Assembly (NCBI RefSeq): GCF_000203815.1
Contig: NW_004457735.1
Span: 1,426,001 to 1,490,000 of the forward strand
DNA: 64,000 bases
Reading direction: 5' to 3'
From: Cavenderia fasciculata
Taxonomy: Eukaryota; Evosea; Eumycetozoa; Acytosteliales; Cavenderiaceae
Below, piece by piece: positions 49,401-58,901 of the stretch (position 1 is its first letter; the number at the start of each line of letters is the position of its first letter). The notes below the pieces were generated by a model, which saw nothing but the letters and a program-made list of their open reading frames with translations, made no database searches and had not been told where the DNA came from. Both the position numbers and the translations under genes were made by a program.

Positions 49401-49653
49401 ACATTGTAAATGTTATTTTTTGTTGTTTAAGATCCTTTACAACCGTTGTGGTTGCTTCTGCTTCCGTCGTTGTTGTGGTTGGTTCCTTTATCTTTGATTT
49501 CTTGATTGATTTTGATGTCTTTTCTTCTTCTTCTTCATTGTCATCATCCTCTACTTGTTCTTCTTCTTTTTGTCTCGTGACTGATTCTTCAGTTGTGTCA
49601 TCAGCTGTTGGCTTACTCTTGCCATCTTTCTTCTTTCTTTTGTTGTCTCTCAT
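46493..49653 (-). CDS. ATAD5: ATAD5/ELG1-type PCNA-unloading clamp-loader subunit
   Basis: Exons 47790-49653, 47084-47709 and 46493-47008 join to 1001 residues. The frame is open upstream to 49818, but I start at the ATG at 49653 (MRDNKRKKKDGKSK) because the longer start would place the E2F-like site inside the coding region. Two copies of KPIHPFF followed by Lys (about 160 and 220) resemble PCNA- or SUMO-guided docking motifs. The AAA+ core has Walker A IFGPYGCGKSS (about 480), Walker B ILFEEVDIL (about 580) and sensor 1 PIVLTCN (about 608), then the RFC-type collar. The end RDYLPFISAICISENHRK with RFSHYLD is typical of ATAD5. It forms an RFC-like complex that removes PCNA after replication. 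Confidence 0.85.
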
Positions 49654-49776
49654 TCTATACTGTATAGATTGAGTGGTCGATATCGCGACAGACAGAGAGA
49701 GGGATAGATAACACTTCAAAACTTTGAAGAGGAGTAGAGTCACTATATTAAAAAGAAACAATGAGCAAACATACTT

Positions 49777-49786
49777 TTGGCGCCAA
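49777..49786. promoter_or_regulatory. E2F-like palindrome TTGGCGCCAA
   Basis: It reads TTTTGGCGCCAAC in context and lies 124 bp upstream of the chosen ATAD5 start. Replication genes are classical E2F targets, so function and motif agree. Confidence 0.5.
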
Positions 49787-50137
49787 CTTTTAGAGTTTGT
49801 GGAAATCTCATCTCTCAAGCCAGCTCACGAATAAAATCAGATGCTCGCCTATTCTTATACACTCATTATTCATTTTTTGTTGTCGTTGTATGAGTACTCA
49901 TCCTTATTATCAATCCTTATTAGAAAAGTCTTTTCTTTTTGTGTTACTACTACACCATCAAAACATAATCAGAAACTACAGAAGAATATTAATATCAAGT
50001 GCTCATACTTTTCAATAACATCAACACAGAATACACATACAGAGCAAGCAACCTCGATCTTGGTTCAAATAGATATGTTTTTTTTCATCAGTAAGGCTCT
50101 ACACCCACGCCCAAAGCATCAAAGCCCATCATTGGAC

Positions 50138-50217
50138 GATCCCATCAAAGACCTACATTTGAATAATCTACACAAGTGTAATATTTGATATTTCAACAAT
50201 AGGTCTTTGATGGGATC
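50138..50217. repeat. Perfect 18-bp inverted repeat, 44-nt loop
   Basis: GATCCCATCAAAGACCTA at 50138-50155 is exactly matched by its reverse complement at 50200-50217. An RNA from either strand would fold into a long hairpin. No coding frame covers it. Confidence 0.7.
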
Positions 50218-50608
50218 AGTCGTTGTCATTCTCCCCTTTATTCGACGTCAAATCGACGGACGGTTATAACCAGTTTGTAAACTACCAGCAATTGTTTATC
50301 AGAAACAAACATTGCCCAAAACAAAATTAATCATCACTAATTGCCATTTATTTCATTGATAATAGTATCTTTCTCTCAGACTACATTCGGTACCCCGATA
50401 TTAAACTATATTCCGTCATCCCTTTTATCAAATCACGTCAATCAAACGGGATATTGTATTAATGGGCGACCAACCATTGTGTCAATTGTAAACCAACATG
50501 TTGGGCTCTTTCCCGCCGCAAAGTTATCCTCTCAATTTGATGACACCGGAACATTTAAATAGAGTGAGGATCCGAGTAACCTATTCATTATTATAATTAT
50601 AATTTAAA

Positions 50609-51442
50609 ATGAAGTTTATTAATTCTCTTTATATATTTGTAGTAGTATGTGGTGCTGCTATCATGTCATTGTCTCTTGTGTCTGGTCATGGATTCATGAT
50701 TGAACCAAAGTCACGTCAATTTGTTTGTAATTCCAATCCAAGTAACTCTATTTGGTGGCCTGAAAATGGAGATGGTATTGTAGATGCTGGTTGCAAAGCT
50801 GCCTTTAAATATGTCAAGGCTCGTGGTGGAAATGCTCAATATCAATTCACTCAAGCTAATGAGTATTCAGGTATGAATGATATAACAACTGGTTAATATT
50901 TCTATATTTATAATTTATTAAATTTCCTTTTTCAAGTCAATATTCCACAATATGCTAATGGGTATAGTGCACTAACAGCAGCTGTTCCACAATACCTTTG
51001 CTCTGCCAATGCTGATGGAACAGGTAATTTTGGGGACAAAACAGGTATGTCTGCTGGTGTACCATCACTTGTTGGAGGTGCTTGGACTGTTGGTACTACC
51101 TACCAGGTCGCTTCGACATCTGTCACATCAAAGACTGTCAACTTTACATTTTGTGCAACTGCAACACACTCTCCATCATTCTGGGAGATTTACATTACCA
51201 ATCCAGGTGTCAATGTCGATACAACCAACTTGACATGGAACCATGTGTCATTGGTCCAATCATTTGGCAATATCGTCCCAGTTACTGGTTCATGGACTGG
51301 ATGTCCAGCAACCAAAGCCTACATCTTTACAGTCACTCTACCAACCAGATTTGCCAAATCAACTATCATTTCTCGTTGGCAACGTGATGATCCAGTTGGT
51401 GAATGTTTTATCAATTGTTGTGATATTTTATTTACTGTTTAA
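50609..51442 (+). CDS. Secreted AA10-like lytic polysaccharide monooxygenase / chitin-binding type-4 protein
   Basis: Exons 50609-50870 and 50937-51442 join to 255 residues. A signal peptide (about 1-26, hydrophobic core FVVVCGAAIMSLSLVS) ends just before HGFMIEPKSRQFVC. A mature N-terminal His followed by GF or GY and an SRxxxC motif is the hallmark of AA10 monooxygenases, where that His is half of the copper-binding brace. WWPENGDGIVDAGC is also a family motif. The late region TRFAKSTIISRWQRDDPVGECF matches the RW.R.D..GE..... element. The second copper His may be in TWNHVSL or in CATATHSPSF. It would cleave chitin or cellulose oxidatively, or bind it. It is secreted, perhaps for feeding on bacteria or for remodelling cellulose walls. 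Confidence 0.8.
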
Positions 51443-51520
51443 AACTAAAAACAAAAAATAATAAATAATATTTATATATATATAATCCTCAAACAAAGTT
51501 TAAATGTTTATTTAATAATT

Positions 51521-51805
51521 TTAAAGTGCTGCAACAATTGAATTAACCAAACCCAATACTGGGCTTAATAATCTATGTAGGAACATGGTTTGATTTATCG
51601 ATTGATCCATTCCATTATTCATATTGGATGAAGAAATATATTGTTGTGAATTATTTGATTGATGGGCAGTGGCAATTGCAGCAGTATCATGAATAGATAA
51701 TTTTAAAAGTGATTCTATACATAAACCAATTTAAATATTTATATTAATTAGATTTTTTAATAGGTTTGGTTTGTTCGTTTTATTTTTCAACATACTGTAT
51801 AGCAT
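51521..51805 (-). CDS. Tiny two-exon gene, 67 residues (MLxK small-protein family, member 1)
   Basis: Exon 1 is only 10 nt (51796-51805, ATG CTA TAC A) with a GTATGT donor. Exon 2 is 51521-51714. The product begins MLYKSLLKLSIHDTAAIATA and ends in a hydrophobic stretch, LLSPVLGLVNSIVAAL. Exon 1 length, intron phase and the N-terminus match the second intact gene at 53167-53448. A TATA-like AAAACTATAAAT lies about 115 bp upstream. The layout recalls the small hssA-type families of D. discoideum (tiny first exon, short Ser/Asn-rich product), but the sequence is not one I can assign. It is convergent with the monooxygenase gene, 78 bp apart. Confidence 0.6.
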
Positions 51806-52559
51806 TTCTTTAATTTTTTAAATTTAATTGGTTGATTTTTATAATTATCAAGATAGTCGATTGATTGATTGATGATTTTAGATGAAAATAAAAAAAGAAT
51901 GATGATCAAACCATCAATTTATAGTTTTTATAATTATTGATTCATCATCACCATCATCTGAATAAATTGGAGATAGTGACAAATTCCTACCTTTTCAATC
52001 GGGGTTCGTATTTAAATAAAATAAAGATTGAAATTATCCATCCAATCGGAAATGGGTGGGTGATGTCATAGAAAACAAATGTGTCTATGTTATGAGTACC
52101 CCAATACCAAAATAGATTACACATTTTTTTCAATATTTTAGAGAACCATTTATTCTATTTTTGGTTGGTGCATGGAATTATACTTTTCTATACCGATAAT
52201 TCATTTTAATTAAAAATATCGGGTAAATATTTATATCTAGTTCTAACTATATATGCATATCTGAAACTCATGGAGATGAAAAAAACATACCTTAAATAAT
52301 ACAAATGAAATGATGTATTAATTCTCATTAGACATTAATGTTTTTTTATTCATTTATAAAAATAACATAAACTTGATGATGATGAATTCAATTTATCTGT
52401 TCTAGCTATAAAAATACTCTGATCTATTGAGCAATGATGTGGAGTTTTTAATTTTGGAGCTAGAGGGACTCTGTTTTGTCTACTAGATTATAAACCAAGT
52501 ATACCAAACCAAGAATCCACCCAAAAGGTGATGACGAATTTTTGATTTATTTATTCAAT
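51806..52559. other. Upstream region of small-protein member 1
   Basis: About 750 bp without a gene. It holds the TATA-like element (51917-51930, minus orientation), a GGTGGGTGATGTC block near 52045 and AT-rich filler. Confidence 0.45.
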
Positions 52560-52694
52560 CTAGCTCTTTTCAATAGTCATGAGCATCATTGTGTTAATTC
52601 CATAAGGTTCTCTATAATATATCCAATAGAAAAAAAAAGAAATGTAAATTAATTGGATCATTTTGAAAAATAAGATCTAAATCTTGAATAACAT
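52560..52694 (-). pseudogene. Degenerate copy of the MLxK small-protein gene
   Basis: An exon-1-like ATGTTATTCA at 52685-52694 lacks the GT donor (AGATTT follows). An exon-2-like segment from 52611 (AGAACCTTATGGAATTAAC) matches the intact member at 53330 for about 19 bases, then reaches a TGA after encoding KNLMELTQ. The TATA-like box (52772-52785) and the upstream block at 52800-52930 are retained. It reads as a decayed tandem duplicate of a host gene. Confidence 0.55.
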
Positions 52695-52769
52695 ATCGTA
52701 GAAAATGGATTGATTTATTAACAAAATAGAGATAGATTGTTGGATCGTTATTAATTGAGAAATTCAAGG

Positions 52770-52935
52770 TTTTATTTATAGTTTTTAAAATATATTAATA
52801 TATGAATTCAAGGATCCTAGTTAAAAGTTTGAAAAGTACAACCATGTATGGTAATGGGGCAGATGGATAGAATAGATAAATAGATAGATTTTAAGGGGTA
52901 AAGTTTTAGATATGTGGGCGATCATCATCGAATCG
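52770..52935 (-). promoter_or_regulatory. Promoter block of the decayed member, matching the intact member's
   Basis: On the plus strand it contains TTTATAGTTTTT, AATTCAAGGAT, GTTAAAAGTTTG, a TACAAC and ATGG cluster, and finally GTGGGCGAT. The same items occur in the same order at 53565-53790 upstream of the member at 53167, with high identity in the blocks and divergence between them. Confidence 0.55.
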
Positions 52936-53166
52936 CACACACCAAATGTGTGTTTTTAATTTAGATACTTTGGAAGCAGTTGAATTTGTAGGTTTAAAAA
53001 ATGTGGATGGGTCTACAACTCTTTAATGATGAAATATTGGTGTGGTGCAATTTATTAATTGATGTTACAATTTATTTATTTTGTTATAATACTATTTTCA
53101 ATAATACTTTTGGTTTGTATTATTGGTAAAAATAAATAGGAGGGAGGGAAGGTATGATCTAATAGT

Positions 53167-53448
53167 TTATAAAAGACCCAATACACCCAAACCTAATAAT
53201 CCTCCTTGTGAACCCAAAAGACCAGCAACCTTCATTTCTGATAATTCAGCCGAGTTTGGATTTGTGGATTGAATATTGGCCTTTTCAATTGTCTTGGCAT
53301 CATGGTGGACACTTAATTTCATAAGGTTCTCTATTTTATTTCAAAAATAAAAAGAAAAAGAAAAAGAAAAGAAAAAGAAATTGGAATATATCATTAGAAA
53401 TTGATCTAGAAATAAGAAATTAAATCTTGATTATTTACTGAAGAGCAT
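53167..53448 (-). CDS. Tiny two-exon gene, 57 residues (MLxK small-protein family, member 2)
   Basis: Exon 1 is 10 nt (53439-53448, ATG CTC TTC A, GTAAAT donor). Exon 2 is 53167-53330. The product begins MLFKNLMKLSVHHDAKTIEK and ends GGLLGLGVLGLL. N-terminus, intron position and phase, product size and hydrophobic end match the member at 51521-51805, while the middles differ. A TATA-like AAAAACTATAAAT lies about 120 bp upstream. The intron carries an A/G-rich stretch (53346-53378 on the plus strand). Function unknown. The short Gly/Leu-rich hydrophobic end could insert in a membrane or drive self-association. Confidence 0.65.
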
Positions 53449-53564
53449 TTTTTAAGATAGTTGTTTTTTTTAAAAAAAAAGGAAAGATAAATTGTTTGTT
53501 TAATTAACTGAATAGAGATGAAAAGTAGATTGTTATTTGAATTGAAATTGAGAAAACAGGGCCT

Positions 53565-53790
53565 TATTTATAGTTTTTTCCATACCTATTAAACTCTGCA
53601 TAATCATCGGTATAGACAGTAGGTAGATAGGTTAATTTATCAATTCAAGGATTTCGGTTAAAAGTTTGTAAATTACAACTATTCATGCATGGTTGATGAC
53701 AATGAAATTGACAGGACTGACGGATAGATCAATCGATAGATATATTAATGGGGCAAAGTTAACGAAACAAGTGGGCGATTAGGATCCATT
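53565..53790 (-). promoter_or_regulatory. Promoter block of small-protein member 2
   Basis: Plus-strand order: TTTATAGTTTTTT, CAATTCAAGGATTTCG, GTTAAAAGTTTG, TACAAC, ATGCATGG, GGGGCAAAGTT, AGTGGGCGAT. It is shared with the block at 52770-52935. Read on the coding strand, ATCGCCCAC is the most distal shared item and the TATA box the most proximal. Confidence 0.5.
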
Positions 53791-53799
53791 TTTATCATT

Positions 53800-54248
53800 C
53801 GAACCACAAAAATAAAAAGACATAGGAAAGAATGTGTAAATAAAAATAGATACTATTACAGTATAACGAAACGAATAAAGTAATTCGAAATGTGGATATT
53901 GTAGGTTCAATACAAAAATTATTGACTGTCTTTTTGATTCCAAGTATATTTTATCATGTGTTTAGTTTTCACCCATCTGCATACAACACACACACACAAA
54001 TCATATACAACATGTGTAGTTGGTTTTATTTATCAATCTATTTATAGAATAATAAATATCTCCTATGGTATTTGACATCTTTCTTGGCTACACTGTAGTG
54101 ATTAATAAGAATAATATTAATTTTGTTGGTTCAGTCAATTGAAAACCAAGAACTTCTTCAAATTTATTGTTTCCTCCAAAATGAGATATCGACACCCATG
54201 ATTCGGTTATGAATATCTAGCTAGAATTCAAGAATATCTTTATTTTAG
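53800..54248. other. Intergenic, AT-rich
   Basis: Between the small-gene promoters and the LTR-like repeat. It contains a CA-repeat (about 53988-53999). No gene seen. The repeat may extend into its right part (about 54220-54248), which I cannot verify from two copies. Confidence 0.4.
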
Positions 54249-54743
54249 TATTTTAATGTCTTGTATACTTTTGAATTTATAGGTTATCTTATATTTTTCC
54301 AACAATGAAAAATAGATTCAATAATTTTCTTGAATGATCAAAATAATCTTTATTTATCAATATTCACAAATGGATCACACAACAACTATAAATACACTGG
54401 TAGAGTGATTGAAAAGAATTGTCACTTGGTTTAATAGCCTTGTGACCAAACACCTTCTCTCAGAGTTTATGCTCTGATTATGTGTAGTATCTGTTCTAGA
54501 AAGCTTAATCTCTTTCTGCCTCCACACGTTGCGATGGCTTTAATGATTAATCTAATTTATTTACGGAGCACTCAAGACTATTCTATCAATGCCAACTATG
54601 TTGTTCAATTGTAAATAGTCTTCTATCGACCATGAATCGCACTATTATCATGGTAATACAATGGTAGACTCCACACGCCCCCTTAATTTAATTTAAATGA
54701 AATATAATATTTAAGATAGCCTAGGCTGTGATACCAATCCTTC
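54249..54743 (-). mobile_element. LTR-like dispersed repeat, copy 1 (fossil)
   Basis: About 495 bp, nearly identical in inverse orientation to copy 2 at 62795-63288. Read on the minus strand it begins with TTGGTATCACAGCC, close to the initiator-tRNA primer-binding sequence known from many copia elements, then about 50 bp later a purine tract AAGGGGG and TGTGGAGTC, the look of a polypurine tract followed by an LTR start. No gag or pol region lies between or beside these parts, so it is an incomplete remnant. High identity of the two copies suggests a recent origin or gene conversion. Confidence 0.6.
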
Positions 54744-54982
54744 CTTTAAAAGAAATATATAATATATTATTTGAGTTTGAGACATATCTATTTGGTTGTA
54801 CAACCCCCTCTTTGTATTCCTTTATATTTGTATTAATATTTATATTTATTCCTATTTTGTTTGCTAAATTAAATTAATTTATTTATTTAAATTAAATTGG
54901 ACAACACTAAAACTAAAAGGTGAAATCAGTGAGATGTTCATTTGAAACGAATGAAAGAGACAGAGATAGATAGATAGATAGA

Positions 54983-57900
54983 ATGAATAAGTCACCTATC
55001 AATACAAATATACAGTCGGGTAGTGGTACTACTACGACGACGACGACGATTACTACTGCACCAACAGCAACACCTAAAAAGTCAACATCATCATTATCAT
55101 TCTCATCGACATCTGTCAATAATACAGCTCAACAACAACAACAACCAATCTACCCTCCAACATCAAATATAACTCAATTTGCACCATTTGATCAATATCT
55201 ATTGGCTCTTACCAGTCAAGATCATAGAACTAGGGTAGAAGCAATACTCTACCTGCAATCATATCATCTACCACTAAACAATCAAGAGAATGGATTCGAT
55301 CTAGTGTACACTGTCAAGAAACAACTATCATCTGAACAAGACAAGAATATCAGAGTTCAATTGGTTGGTCTACTTAAATCACTTGCTTTGGATCCTTTTG
55401 TTGAATCAACATCTATCATTCATTACTTGTTATCAACTGTTGTATGTAGTTATAAAGATGAATGAACGGTAATATTAGTATATGTATTTAATTAACCCAA
55501 TCAATCATTCATTCATTCATTCTATAGATCAAGAATGTACATACTTCTAAAAAAGTAATATGTGCATCACTTATTGCAATTCGATCGGTTGTCCAATCAA
55601 AGAATCTAAAGTTATCATTATTGATTTCATCGTCTATACAACCACTATTAAATCATCCAAATCCACTCATTAGAAAGTATGTTGCAACAACAACAGTAAC
55701 ATACACATAAATATTTATAGTTACTAAACAATCAATTATATTATAACCTTTAGGGAATGTATTTTAATATTTGGTCATTTGGTAAAGACATCTGAAGAGT
55801 TGGATGAAATACAAATGATTCTTGTAAACTTTTTAAGAGATCCTGATTTTAGAGTAAGAGAGGCTTCTCTTAGATCACTGTCATTATTATTTTATAGATG
55901 TCATAATCTATCAATTAACAAGTATGGAATGAATCATCAATTGATCAAATGAGTGGATATTAATATATTTATTATTTTTTCTAGGATTTATCAACAAGCA
56001 ACATTATTATTAGTAGATTCATTTGAACAAGTTAGATTAGAATGTATAAAGTTATTATGGATATTTAGTAATGTATTTCCAAATCATATATTGGGAACTA
56101 TCAATGATAGGAAAAAGAGTGATAAGATTAGATTGGTTGATGATGTATTTAAAAAGATATGTAATGCTGTAAATGATCCTTCTGTTGTAGTTAGAAATTG
56201 TGTAAGAAATTTAACTTTAATTTCTTGAAATGATTATTAATCGACTTTTCATTCTCTAGGCATGTAAATTATTAGGATGTATTTATGATGTATCATTACA
56301 TTATTTAATTCAAACACTTAGTAAAGAAATATTATTCGATCATGATAACAAGGGAAGAAAGAAATTTCAAATTGGGCACAGTCGATATAGTAATGCAGGT
56401 AAAAATCAAAAGCAACAACAACAACAAGTTTTATCACCTCTGCAACAACAATTACAACAACAGCAACACCAACAACAACAGCAACAACAGTATACCACTA
56501 TTCAAGTGCCAGAAGGAGATATTGACTTTATGGCATCTACCGACTCATCGCTAAGTCTTGTCGATGCTGGTGCAACAGGTGCATTTATTCAAGGTTTGGA
56601 AGATGAATTTTATGAAGTTAGATCATCTGCAATTGATAGCATGTGCGAACTCAGTCTAAGAAATAATGAATTTGCACAAAAGAATATAGATTTCTTGGTC
56701 GATATCTTTACAGATGAAATTGAATCGGTTCGAATCAATTCGATCAATAGTTTAAGAAAAATTGGTAAAACTATCACTATTAAAGAGGATCAGTTACATA
56801 TTATTTTGGCGTCATTGGATAATTCAAGTCAAGCTGAAAGACAAGCCATTCATCGATTATTGACAACTATACACTTGACCAATTTTTCATGTTTACATGC
56901 CACCGTACAAGCACTTTTGGTGAACCTTCAAAAATACCCCAGAGATATGTACTCTATCTTTGAATGTCTCTATAAAGTTGCAACCAAAAATCAATTTACT
57001 GAATTTATTGCAGAGGATCTATTACGTATTGATTCTAAATTTGCTTCGGTTGAACCAAATATGGATGATATTTTTTGTATGTTTAACAGAAAATAATGAT
57101 GGTGATGATTCATTTAACTAATAATCCAAATTTAATTTAGATGTTGCAATTATGATTGTCATTTTAAATAGTGCAAAGAATAATAATACGATTTTATCAT
57201 TATTACCACCATATTGGGTACAACATCATCTTTATTTTAAAGATAAATATCCTGCCTATTTCCAACAAAATATAATTACCACAGATACAAATAATAATGT
57301 CAATAATTATAGTTTAAATTCAACTTGTAAGTTAAACAGAACAAGACAAGACAAGAATATTCTTTAATTGTTAATATATTAATTTAATTGTTTTTTTTTT
57401 TGTAATTTGTAGATGAAATGAAATTAAAATCACAAGAAGATTTAACATTATTTTTAAAGAATACATTATCAATGTTGTATGGTAGTAACAATGGAAATGA
57501 CGATTCATTATATAGTTTATTAAAGGTTGGAAAATTTGATCAACTTTCAATCTTGATGGAAGAAATTCAAAGAAATCTTTTACGTATTTCAAACATTAAT
57601 AGAATCCTAAAACCAACATCTGATTTTTATTTAATGTTTATAAAGGTTTTAAAAATCATTATTCATGTATGTATAATTAAAACTAAACAAATCAAATCAT
57701 TCTTTGTACAAGTTATCTAATAATCAATTTTTTTTTTTACAATATAGATTAAAAAAGAATTATTCTCTTCAAGTAATAGTCAACAACATATTATTGCAGA
57801 GAAATTGATAAAGACATCATTTAAAATGCAAGGACTTTTTATTGGATTGGACAACAAAATACAATCTATATTGTATGAAATAAGATTGTATGGTACTATA

Positions 57901-58791
57901 GTCTTGACCATTTCAAAGATGTTGAACCTCAATGATCCATCACCATTTGCATCTCCACCATACCCAAGTAATATTTTTACCAATTTACAATCATCAATTA
58001 ATATTTATAAAACGTATGTAATAAGAAGAAGAAAAGAGGTAAAAAAAATGGAATGATATAGATTATAACCTTTTATATATTATTTTTTTTTTTAGTTTCT
58101 TTAAAGATAATTTAATGACAATACCAGAAAAGAATCAAGAGATTATGGATACTATTGGTAATTATATAATTGAACAACAACAATCCAATATAAATCAAAG
58201 ACCATTTAAAATGCAAAGAACTGGTATCAATACAAGACAACTTTTATTGGATAAATTAATTATATTCTTGAAAGAATATCAACTGCCACAGTTAATGATA
58301 CAAAATCAAATCAAGAAAAAGGTTGTAAATACCTTGATGCCACCATTTGAAAAACCAATAGAATCATTTGATAATCTACCAATTAAATTGGTCATTAATG
58401 CAAATATTGAAAATATTTCAAATGTTGAATATCTTTATTTACAAGTATGGAGGAAAAAGAAAAAGAAAAAAGAAATATTATAATATAGTTATTAATATAT
58501 TTATTTAAATCTTAGGTAAATTATTTAGGTAAATCACAATTATATACAATTGGATCACAATATTTTGTACCAATTAAACCTCTTTCATATTCTATTTGTT
58601 TACCAATTTATGTATCACTACCAAAGAGTCAAAAACAAAACAAAGAAATGGTTCAATTGACTGTAAATATTATCGAAATCGTTCCAATTGATCCATATTC
58701 AACCAAAATATTATCATTTGAACATATCAATGAACATTTTAAATTGGTAAACCTAAGAGGTAATCGTATCTCTTTTAATATAATAAATTAA
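54983..58791 (+). CDS. INTS4: Integrator complex subunit 4
   Basis: Ten exons: 54983-55441, 55528-55676, 55754-55921, 55985-56201, 56260-57076, 57141-57326, 57413-57666, 57748-58013, 58096-58444 and 58516-58791. All are in phase, giving 1046 residues. A Thr/Ser/Gln N-terminus leads to HEAT-type repeats (about 70-420). The diagnostic stretch is in exon 5: GATGAFIQGLEDEFYEVRSS, NIDFLVDIFTDEIESVR and LRKIGKTITIKEDQL, matching INTS4 nearly motif for motif, then EPNMDDIFYVAIMIVILNSA across the next junction. INTS4 scaffolds the INTS9-INTS11 cleavage module, which processes snRNA 3' ends and attenuates RNA polymerase II. A Gln-rich insert (about 345-380) is local. The final exon's end is the least certain part. 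Confidence 0.9.
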
Positions 58792-58901
58792 TAAATACAT
58801 AGTACTATTATTATTATTAATTATTATTATTAATTATTTGACGTAAATATTATATAAATTTATTATTTTTAGAGGGGGAATTGAAATGTATGTTTTAGGG
58901 A

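Larger units (their letters stand above)
49654..50608. promoter_or_regulatory. Divergent region, ATAD5 and polysaccharide monooxygenase genes
   Basis: 955 bp. It contains the E2F-like site at 49777-49786, the 18-bp inverted repeat at 50138-50217 and ordinary AT-rich promoter sequence before 50609. Short open frames are present but none is convincing. Confidence 0.55.

Noticed and set aside
49654-49818. Upstream extension of the ATAD5 frame (MRDEISTNSKSWRQ...) with a hydrophobic segment
   Set aside because: It would add a membrane-like segment to a nuclear protein and bury the E2F-like promoter site in coding sequence; the in-frame ATG at 49653 fits better.
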